Source of the DNA: CAZMGT01 sp964565895 | GTDB lineage: Bacteria > Armatimonadota > Zipacnadia > UBA1398 > CAZMGT01 | Assembly (NCBI GenBank): GCA_964565895.1 | Contig: CAZMGT010000024.1 | Location: 1 to 51,469 of the forward strand | Direction: 5' to 3' | DNA length: 51,469 nt | Shown here: positions 33,223 to 49,500 of the stretch, piece after piece | Layout: each line of letters opens with the position of its first letter | Numbering within the stretch: position 1 is the stretch's first letter | Translations under genes and position numbers: made by a program | The notes under the pieces: model-generated | Databases searched by the model: none | What the model was told of the DNA's origin: nothing | The model's input: the letters and a program-made list of their open reading frames with translations, nothing else

Positions 33223-34017
33223 ATGCGCCAAACGGTCTCGCGGGTAATATTCGGTGTTGGCGCGGCGATGCTCGGCGCTGGGGCGACTATGCTTATCGTT
33301 GCTAGCTCGCAGCCTCGCCGTCCGTCCGCCGGCGCGAAAAGCCCTGCCGCCCCGCGCCAAGGGGCCCGCGGGCTGCAGCCGCGAGCAACGAGACGCCCGC
33401 TTCCGCAGACAAGACCCGTCGCTCCTGCCCCTCTCCCGCGCAGACCGGCTCCTGCGCCGCCTGCTGCGGCCCCTGCTCCTGTTGCTCCGCCGGCACAGTC
33501 TCCTTCCTTGGGCCGTTCCCGCGCCCCACAGCGCCCCCATGCCCCCGCGGCTGCGCGATATATCAGGCCCACACCAATTCCGCACAGCGCGCGTCCTAAG
33601 GCTAGCGCTCGGCCCCCGCGCTCTCGACAACAACAGTCCGCGCAGCGCCGCTCGCCCCAGTCCTCGATAAGAAGATATCCTGAGCTTCCGGTGGAAAAGG
33701 CCGCGAAGAGAGCCAGAGAAACTGCCCGGTTGTCCTCAAGAGCGCGCAAAGTGTGTCGGGCGGAGTTCCGCGTTACGTGCAAACTGCAGGCCAATGGGAC
33801 GTACTTTGTCACAGGCTATCTTATGAACGTCGGGAATGTGCCCGCTGACTACAGAGTGGTCCAGACAGTTCTCAGACGGGGAAAGCTAGTTCAGTCACCG
33901 GTGGCCGACTACGTCAACGTTCGCCCGGGAGAAAAGCGTGACATTCACGAAGTGACCGAGAGCCGCATTCTCGACGTGCTCGTACGCATGGGAGACCGCT
34001 GGGTGCCGGCAGAATGA
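33223..34017 (+). CDS. Membrane-anchored protein of unknown function with Pro/Ala/Arg-rich linker
   Basis: 264 residues, no recognised family. Residues 7-28 form a hydrophobic anchor or signal (FGVGAAMLGAGATMLIVASS). Residues 30-160 are almost only Pro, Ala, Arg, Ser and Gln, a likely extended linker through the envelope. Residues about 175-264 look like a small beta sandwich: FRVTCKLQANGTYFVTGYL, NVGNVPADYRVV, and VNVRPGEKRDIHE. The pattern recalls FxLYD-type domains, but that is a guess. ATG 33223 has GAGGAG seven bases before it. The gene stands alone and converges with secF. Confidence 0.7.
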   Translation: MRQTVSRVIFGVGAAMLGAGATMLIVASSQPRRPSAGAKSPAAPRQGARGLQPRATRRPLPQTRPVAPAPLPRRPAPAPPAAAPAPVAPPAQSPSLGRSRAPQRPHAPAAARYIRPTPIPHSARPKASARPPRSRQQQSAQRRSPQSSIRRYPELPVEKAAKRARETARLSSRARKVCRAEFRVTCKLQANGTYFVTGYLMNVGNVPADYRVVQTVLRRGKLVQSPVADYVNVRPGEKRDIHEVTESRILDVLVRMGDRWVPAE

Positions 34018-34061
34018 CGGGGCGACGACGGCCTGTGGCGACAGGTCGGCGCTCCTCGGCT

Positions 34062-35255
34062 TTAGTATCTCCGCCGGCTTTTTCGACGCTTTTTCGGCCG
34101 CCGCTTTTTCTTTCCAGAAACCCGCGGCTTGGTTGTCGTGGGCGTGGCCACCGGGGCGCCGGCCACGGCCGCTTCCTTTTCCTCCGCGGCGGCCACGGCC
34201 TCCGCGGCAACCTCCTCTTCCCCTCGCGCGCCAGCGGGCAGGGCCTCGGCCGCGGGCTCCGGCCGCGCGGGCTGCTCCGGCGGCGTTGGCGTAGGCAGGG
34301 GCACGGCCTCGCCCCGCGCCTGGGCCTTCCGCCGCGCATACTCCTCCCACGCGACAACTATCGGGCTCGCCGTGAACAGCGAGGAATAGGCCCCGCTAAA
34401 TATCCCCACCGCCAGGGCCAAGCTGAAGATATGGATCGTCTCCCCGCCGAAAAACAGCAAAAACAGCAACACGAACAACGTGGTCAACGTGGTATTAATC
34501 GACCGGGCGAGCGTCTGCATCAGCGCGTCGTTAACCACTGCCCCGTAGTCGGGGATCCTCCGCCGCGCCCCGATGTTCTCCCGGATGCGGTCGAAAATGA
34601 CCACCGTGTCGTTAATCGAGTAGCCGATCACGGTAAGCGCCGCGGCGACGAACGGCGAGTTAATCTCCCACTGCCCAATGGCAAACACGCCCACAAGCAC
34701 AAGCACATCGTGAACAAGAGCGATAATCGCGGCCACGCCAAAGCGGAAGTTATAGCGCCAGGCGATAAACAGGAGGATGAGCAGGTTGCCCCAAAACAGG
34801 GCCTTGGCCGCCTTAATGCGCAGCTCGTGCCCGATTACCGGCCCGATAAACTCAATGTCCTGCTTGCGCTCGACCTTCCCCAGCTTATCCTTCAGCCGCT
34901 CGGCAAGCCGCGCGCTGATCTTCTTCTCCACGCGCGCTGCCTCGTCTTCGTCCGCGGCATAGGCGCGAATGAGAATGTCGTTAAGCTCCGAAAGCTGCAC
35001 CCGCGCCCCAGGGATATCGATCGCGTCGCGAATCTCCGCCGTCAGCTGCGCCCGCTCGTCCGACCCCTCAGGGGGAAACGGCTTTTCCGCGCTATAGCGC
35101 AGCAAGATCCCGCCGGTAAAGTCAATGCCCGGGTTTAGCCCGCGCGTGGCCAAAAAAAACAGGCCCGTGCCAATGACCACCAGCGATAGCGCAAACCACC
35201 ACCGCCGCCGCCCGATGATGTCGAAGTATAGCCCTTTTCGTTCCGTTGACTGCAC
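34062..35255 (-). CDS. secF: Protein translocase subunit SecF
   Basis: SecF (397 residues) with SecD uses the proton gradient to complete protein export. TM1 at about 22-40 is followed by LNPGIDFTGGILLRY, the SecDF signature; later GYSINDTVVIFDRIREN and TTLTTLFVLLFLLFFGG mark TM4-6. After the last helix the protein carries about 90 extra residues: Pro/Glu/Ala-rich, ending in a cluster of Lys/Arg (KKKRRPKKRRKSRRRY). SecF proteins usually end shortly after TM6. ATG 35255 is four bases after the secD stop. Confidence 0.95.
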   Translation of the reverse strand: MQSTERKGLYFDIIGRRRWWFALSLVVIGTGLFFLATRGLNPGIDFTGGILLRYSAEKPFPPEGSDERAQLTAEIRDAIDIPGARVQLSELNDILIRAYAADEDEAARVEKKISARLAERLKDKLGKVERKQDIEFIGPVIGHELRIKAAKALFWGNLLILLFIAWRYNFRFGVAAIIALVHDVLVLVGVFAIGQWEINSPFVAAALTVIGYSINDTVVIFDRIRENIGARRRIPDYGAVVNDALMQTLARSINTTLTTLFVLLFLLFFGGETIHIFSLALAVGIFSGAYSSLFTASPIVVAWEEYARRKAQARGEAVPLPTPTPPEQPARPEPAAEALPAGARGEEEVAAEAVAAAEEKEAAVAGAPVATPTTTKPRVSGKKKRRPKKRRKSRRRY

Positions 35256-35258
35256 GCC

Positions 35259-37424
35259 CTACTGCCTCCCCTGGGCACCGAGGAACAGCCACGGCTTGTT
35301 GATGATCCGCGTGTGCATTACCGACATGAGCAGAACCTTCGTTACCGTAATCGCCGTAAACAAACTGCACAGCACGCCGATGATTAGCGTCGTGGCAAAA
35401 CCGCGCACCGCGCCGGTCCCGAAAATCCATAGCACCAATGCCCCAAGCACCGTGGTCACGTTCGCGTCTACGATCGCCGTCCACGCCCGGGCAAACGCCG
35501 TCTCCGCGGCAATGCGAAACGGTTTGCCTAGCTGCAGCTCCTCCTTCAGCCGCTCGAAAATGATCACGTTTGCATCAACGGCCATACCGATGGACAGGAT
35601 CAACCCAGCGATCCCCGTAAGCGTCAGCGTGGCGTCGAGCGACACGAGCGCGGCGAGCACGAGCACGATATACAACGCGAGCGCCACATCGGCGAGGAAC
35701 CCAGGCAGGCGGTAGTAGCCGAGCATGAACAAAAGCACGGCGATAACCCCGAGCACGCCCGCCTGGAAGCTCTTTTGAATGGAGTAATGCCCCAGGGTGG
35801 CGCTTACCGTGCGGTCCTCGGCCACGGTCACGGGAATGGGCAGCGCCCCCGCGTTGAGCAACACGGCCAGCCGCTGCGCCTCCTCGCCGGTAAAGTTCCC
35901 CTCGATCACCCCGCGCCCGGGGATCGCGGACTTGATCACCGGCGCCGAGATAATCTCCCCATTGAGCACGATGGGCATCGGCTTGCCGATATGCTGCGCG
36001 GTAAACCGGCGAAACGCCGCGGCCACCTGGGGCTTAAATTCAAAGTGCACCTGATAGTAGCGCGGAGCGTTGGGGTCCGGCGCCGCCGCGGCGTTGGGCT
36101 TAAGGTCCTTGCCGAAGAACATGTGGTCCGTCGTGGGATCGCTCAGCACCACCTCGTGGGGCACTTCCTTGCCCGTTAGCTTGTCCCGCACGACCACGTG
36201 CTCCTCGCCGTTCTCGTCCACCCGCCGGTCGAACTCGTACTTGTTCGGGTCAACGTAAACAAACTCCAGCTCCGCGGGTTCGGCAAAGCTCATGTCCGGG
36301 TTCTTCCCGGGAACCTCAACGATAATCCGCCGCGGCTGCTCGACCTGGACGATCGCCTCGGCCACCCCTAGGGCGTTCACCCGCCGCTCGATAACATCGC
36401 GCAGACCCTGAAGCGCCCCCGGCTTTAGCGCGAGGATCTGCACCTCGCCCTGCAGCTCCGCCGTGGGGACTCTCTTGCGGATAAAGTCGCGCACAATCTG
36501 CGCCTTTTGCTTCCCGTCGCGCTCCCCCTGCCCCGGAGCGTCGGTTATCCCGACCGACACCCCCAAGCCGTTCTCGAGAACCACAATGCGCCGCGGCTCG
36601 ATGTTCCGCGCCTTCAAGTAGTCCACCAGGTCATAGGCCAGCTTGTTCCATTTATCAGCCCCCGGCCGCTCGTGCACGATGCGCAGCGGGCTAACCCCGC
36701 GCGCCGCGCCTTCCTCCTTCTTCCCCTCCTCCGCGCTCTTCTTTTCTTCCTCTGTGGGCTTTTCCAGCTTGGGCTTTTCCGGCTTTTGCTTGGGGTCGAT
36801 TATCGTAAACGACGCTGCCGGCGCCGCCTCAAGCACCACGTGCTTGCCCCCCTGCAGGTCCAGCCCCAGGCGCACCCGCGGCCGCGGCTTAACGATCTTT
36901 ATCCTCCCGATGCGCATAATGAGGTCCGGCTCCGGCGGCTTCTCCACCACGCGCTTCGCCTTCCCCGCCCGGCTGCCGTACTTCTCGTTCAGCGCCTGGA
37001 GCACGATCTTCTCATACCGTTCCGCTTCCTCCCGCTCGTGCCCGGGCTCAAGCACTACGCGCACGCGCACCTTTCTTCCGGTAACGGTTACCGCGTCCGC
37101 GGTGAGCGCCAAGTCCACGCCCTTCTCCGTAAGCAGCTCGCGGATCTCCCGCTTAAGCTCCTCTACGGTCAGCCGGTGGCTCTCGTCAAATTGCCGCTTT
37201 GGCGTGGGGGTGGGTGCTCCAGGCGTCGCCTGCTTTTCCGGCGTGGGGGTTTCCCCCGGCTGGGGCTTTTCCGCGGGGATTCCCTCAAGCGGTTTTTCGA
37301 ACACGTACTCCAGCGTGTCGTCCGGCGCTTCCTCGCGCACGAGAGCGATTGGCTGGAAGGCGATTTCAAACGTGAGCAGGGCCACGCCCACGATAAACAA
37401 CAGCCCGCGTTTTGTACTCCTCAC
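35259..37424 (-). CDS. secD: Protein translocase subunit SecD
   Basis: SecD (721 residues). GTG 37424 follows GGAGG; TM1 spans about 5-25. The P1 region begins late because a Pro/Thr/Lys-rich stretch (about residues 50-80, with QPGETPTPEKQATPG) is inserted after TM1. Conserved motifs are PRVRLGLDLQGGKHVVLEA, GVAEAIVQVEQPRRIIVEVPG and, in the membrane part, IGMAVDANVIIFERLKEEL. Longer than many SecD (about 600). It is transcribed from its own strong promoter right after rpoC, and secF follows at once. Confidence 0.95.
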   Translation of the reverse strand: MRSTKRGLLFIVGVALLTFEIAFQPIALVREEAPDDTLEYVFEKPLEGIPAEKPQPGETPTPEKQATPGAPTPTPKRQFDESHRLTVEELKREIRELLTEKGVDLALTADAVTVTGRKVRVRVVLEPGHEREEAERYEKIVLQALNEKYGSRAGKAKRVVEKPPEPDLIMRIGRIKIVKPRPRVRLGLDLQGGKHVVLEAAPAASFTIIDPKQKPEKPKLEKPTEEEKKSAEEGKKEEGAARGVSPLRIVHERPGADKWNKLAYDLVDYLKARNIEPRRIVVLENGLGVSVGITDAPGQGERDGKQKAQIVRDFIRKRVPTAELQGEVQILALKPGALQGLRDVIERRVNALGVAEAIVQVEQPRRIIVEVPGKNPDMSFAEPAELEFVYVDPNKYEFDRRVDENGEEHVVVRDKLTGKEVPHEVVLSDPTTDHMFFGKDLKPNAAAAPDPNAPRYYQVHFEFKPQVAAAFRRFTAQHIGKPMPIVLNGEIISAPVIKSAIPGRGVIEGNFTGEEAQRLAVLLNAGALPIPVTVAEDRTVSATLGHYSIQKSFQAGVLGVIAVLLFMLGYYRLPGFLADVALALYIVLVLAALVSLDATLTLTGIAGLILSIGMAVDANVIIFERLKEELQLGKPFRIAAETAFARAWTAIVDANVTTVLGALVLWIFGTGAVRGFATTLIIGVLCSLFTAITVTKVLLMSVMHTRIINKPWLFLGAQGRQ

Positions 37425-37481
37425 TGCTGGGGACCTCCGAATGTTTGCTGTGCGAGCCGCGCGCCCGCACACAAACCGAGG

Positions 37482-37510
37482 ATTATAGCCAGCGCCCGGG
37501 GCCCTGTCAA
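37482..37510 (-). promoter_or_regulatory. Perfect consensus sigma-70 promoter for secD-secF
   Basis: On the minus strand TTGACA (37505-37510) and TATAAT (37482-37487) match the consensus at all twelve positions with the optimal 17-base spacer (37488-37504). The -35 box starts 14 bases after the rpoC stop. Transcription should start near 37475, about 50 bases before secD. Confidence 0.85.
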
Positions 37511-37523
37511 AGCCGCGCCACCG

Positions 37524-42359
<4,836 letters not shown>

Positions 42360-42413
42360 TGTTCGCCTCCCCCTCTAGCTCCAGGCCCTTCTCTGGCCCA
42401 CCAATGCGGGCGC

Positions 42414-46190
<3,777 letters not shown>

Positions 46191-46193
46191 AAG

Positions 46194-46207
46194 AGAGGCA
46201 CACCTCT
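46194..46207 (-). promoter_or_regulatory. Small hairpin at the rpoB ribosome binding site
   Basis: On the minus strand AGAGG-TGTG-CCTCT (46207-46194) folds into a 5-bp stem just before ATG 46190. The first arm contains the likely Shine-Dalgarno GAGG. Folding would hide it. This could set or regulate rpoB translation. Confidence 0.35.
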
Positions 46208-46328
46208 TCAGAGAGGATTGGGCGCCCCCTGGCGCCTGCGTCAAACGTCACGTTGCTCTTGGCGTTGAGAGGTTGTCACGTTTCAGGAAGCGACTGTTCC
46301 CCCGCCCCGGCACCCTTGCTCAGGGCAG

Positions 46329-46359
46329 AAAAAGCGCACGCCCCAACCCACACGCGTGC
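46329..46359 (-). terminator. Terminator-like hairpin in the rpoB leader
   Basis: On the minus strand GCACGC (46359-46354) pairs with GCGTGC (46341-46336) around a 12-base loop, followed by GC and TTTTTCT (from 46333). It lies about 140 bases before the rpoB start and about 130 after the predicted transcription start. It may act as an attenuator between the promoter and rpoB. Confidence 0.45.
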
Positions 46360-46437
46360 CGCAACGGCGCTTCGTGGACTGCGTGAGCTGGAGTGGGAGC
46401 AGGACGCGTACGCGACAAACGGCCCAGGCCTCCTCAG

Positions 46438-46463
46438 TACCTGAGCGCCCGTTTGCTTAGGTA
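46438..46463 (-). other. Promoter-proximal hairpin in the rpoB leader
   Basis: TACCTGAGC (46438-46446) and GCTTAGGTA (46455-46463) form a 9-bp stem with one G-U and an 8-base loop. On the minus strand it begins about 25 bases after the predicted start of transcription. There is no T tract, so it is not a terminator of the large gene upstream. The rest of the 352-base gap 46191-46542 shows no gene. Confidence 0.4.
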
Positions 46464-46493
46464 TTACCCAAACCCGCGCTGACACAACCCTAA

Positions 46494-46522
46494 ATTCTAG
46501 CCCCTCGCCCCCCGCCCGTCAA
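46494..46522 (-). promoter_or_regulatory. Promoter of rpoB-rpoC
   Basis: On the minus strand TTGACG (46517-46522) and TAGAAT (46494-46499) have five of six matches each and a 17-base spacer. The predicted start near 46487 leaves a leader of about 297 bases before rpoB. It begins 20 bases after the stop of the upstream large gene. Confidence 0.65.
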
Positions 46523-46542
46523 GCAACAACCCCAAATTCTTC

Positions 46543-49500
46543 CTACTCCCCGCCCGCCGGCGCCATCCCCTCCTCCGCCGACGCGGCCACCGGCGCCCGC
46601 GGAATCTCCTCCCCAAAATACTCCCGCGCACGCGCCGCATACATCTGCTTCTGCTCCGACGTCAGCGTCCGCCAGATCAAAAACTGCTTGCGCATAATGT
46701 TCAAAAACAGCCAGTTCGTCTTCTTCCACGAGTTAATGTCGCCCGACTCCCGGTGAATATCTATTGTCAGCTTATAGATATTCCCCTCCCCCGTGGGCTC
46801 CGTGCGCAGCTCCATTGTCTGGCTCACGCCCAGGTCATACGGCGCCAGCCACATGAGCAGCTTCAGCGAAAACCCCGGCCCGTGCTCATACTCCACCTTC
46901 TTCAGGTCCACGCCCTCGGTGTAGAAGTCCCCGCCCGCGTAGCCCACGTAGGCGTCGAAGAACTCAAGCAGAAACATGTTCGCCCCCCACGCGTGCGAGC
47001 CGGTCACCGTAAACGGCATGGGAATGTGCAGCCAGTCGCCCTCGGGCTCGGGCAGCTTCCACCGCCGATCCACGTCGGGCACGGCGATCTCCGCCGCCTT
47101 GCGCGCCGGATAGAGCGTGGACAGAAGAACCACCACCCCCACGACCACCGTGGACCATACCGCCCCGCGCGAGGAGTAGTTTAGCGAAAGCCCGCTGCTC
47201 TGAATCACCCCATAGGCAAACAAAATCTTCGCCAGCACCTGCCCCGCGAGATAGCCGACGATCGCCCCGATGTTCGCATAGACGCACGACTCCGCCAAAA
47301 ACAGCGTCGCGATGTGCGTCGGGTTAAGCCCCACCGCCGAGAAAATGTGGATCTCGCTTACCCGCTCATATACCGCCCCGAGCATCGTGTTCAACACGAT
47401 TAACGCGGCAATGGCCATCGGGATAACGATCGTCTCCCACCCGTCCAGCGACGTCGCCCCGATCGAGCTGTAAAGCTTCACCTTATCCCCCAAGCCGACG
47501 TACATGCTCACGGCAAAGCGCTTCATAAACTCCTCCGCCTTGGCCAGGGCGATCTCCGCGCTGGGCACGGCGATGGCGATCGACCGCGTCGAGCCCCCCA
47601 GGGTGATCGTCTGCTCATAGGGCAGGATGATCACATACGAGGGCAGCAGGTGCGTATACTGCTGCAGGAGCGACTCCACGCCCGTGCGCCCCAGCTTAAA
47701 CCGCTGGTTCATCATCTCCTTAATCTGCGCGATAACCTCCGGCTTCTCCGCGGAGTAGTCCACGGGAAAAAGCTCCTCGCCGTCCAGGTCCTTAAAGTCC
47801 TGCAGCGCCTTGTCCGGAATAATCCCGATTACCTGGTGGAAGATCCCGCTTACGATGACCATCGGGGGCATCTTGCTCCGGTCCTCGGACAGGCCCACGG
47901 GCGGCTTAAGCGACTTCCAGCGCTCCGCCTCGGCGCGCAGCTCCGGCTTGTTCCACTTCGCCACGTCCTCCGGCGTAATGTCGAACGCCTTGGCGATGGA
48001 CTCCGGCAAGATACACACCGCCCGCTCGTCCTTCTCAAACCACCGCCCGCCGGGGAGCAACAGCTTGTGCAGCTTGGTCACCTGCTTTTCGCGATAGGAC
48101 AGCCCGAGAATGCCGTTTATCTGGTAGGTATACTGCTCCGGGTCGCGCGCGCCGTAAATTTCCCGCTGCATCTTCTTTGAGATATCCGCGCTCACGATCC
48201 ACGCCCGCGGGGCGACGGGGTAGCCCAGGGGGCCCAGCTCGTTGTCCAAAATCTCCGGAATAGAGTCCTCGAGCATGGCCCACACCTTGTCGCGGATGAG
48301 AAACCCCGTATACGCGGGCTTCGTATCGCGCGGGATGCGGTTAATGCGAATGCCGGACTTTACCGAGGTAAACGAAAGCGCGGTAAACGTCAGCAAAATG
48401 AGCGTCACGCAGGTAAGCGCCGTGCGTAGCTTCCGCCGGCGCATGTTCGCCACGCCCAGGGTAAACGCCGTCGTCGCCGCGCTAATCCGTCCTACGTCCG
48501 CCTTGTGAATCCCGCTAACCTCCTGCTTCAGCCGCTCCAACTGCTCGTTGAACTTCGTCGTGATGATCGAAATCACGATTACGCCCAACGCCAAAATGAT
48601 GAACGCAAGCAGGATGATATACGGGTTAATCGCCAGGTAAAACGCAGGGTGGACATAGCGCAGCGCGCCGAAAAACGCCAGGAAAATGGCAAACGTCCAG
48701 GCCACCTGCGCGTGCACCCGCGAGGCGGCGATCACCAAACGCTCCGCGAAATAGGAAAACGTCATGAGCAGGGCCAGGTAAAATAACACCCCGTTAACAA
48801 CGTCCTCCGCGGTCTTCAGCACATCCGGATATGCGTTAGACTCAAACGCCCACGCCGCCCGGGCATAGGCGAGCATCCGCTGCCAGTCCTTCTTCTCGCG
48901 CGCCTTGCGCGCCAGCTCCAGGCTCTTGCGCGCCTCCTCGTGCAACTGCTTTACCCGCGGGTTCGTTACCCCGTGCTTTTCGAAGTTCTTAATTCGGTCG
49001 TCGTCCAGCCAATACATGTCCTCCGCCGCGCGGAACGTGGTAAACGGAATCGTCGGGTGGTCAAATGGGTTAAATCCGCGCCCCATGGGGTGGTCGCGGT
49101 CCGCGTTAAGCAGCACCATGCGCGGCCCGAGGATGCCCATGGCCAGGGCGATCTTCACCCAGTCCGTGGCCAGAGCCTTGCCCGCGACAGCCGCCGCCGT
49201 CTGCGCGCCAATTTGCACAAACACCACCGCGCACGGCTCCACGGGAACACCCAGCTCCCCCGCCGGCGGGTTAAACTCCGGCAGCGCGCAGCCATAGGAC
49301 ATCGGCTCCGAGTCCGTCTCCGTGTCGTAGAGGAAAATCTGCTCCAGCGTCTCCAAATACCGCTGGTCCACAAGGTCGAAAATGGCGATGCTCCGGCAGG
49401 GGAAGACGATCAGCGGCCGTATCTGCCGCCCGCGCTGGTTTACGTTACGCGTATAGCGCGCCTCGCCCTCCGAGCCGTCGTCCGGGGCGTAGAGTATCCG

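Noticed and set aside
34020..34070. CCTGT-GGCG-ACAGG hairpin between the convergent gene at 33223-34017 and secF
   Set aside because: The stem is only five pairs and neither side has a convincing T tract, so a terminator call is not supported.
46438..46463. Hairpin as terminator of the giant permease gene
   Set aside because: No T tract follows on the minus strand, and it lies downstream of the predicted rpoB promoter, so it belongs to the rpoB leader.
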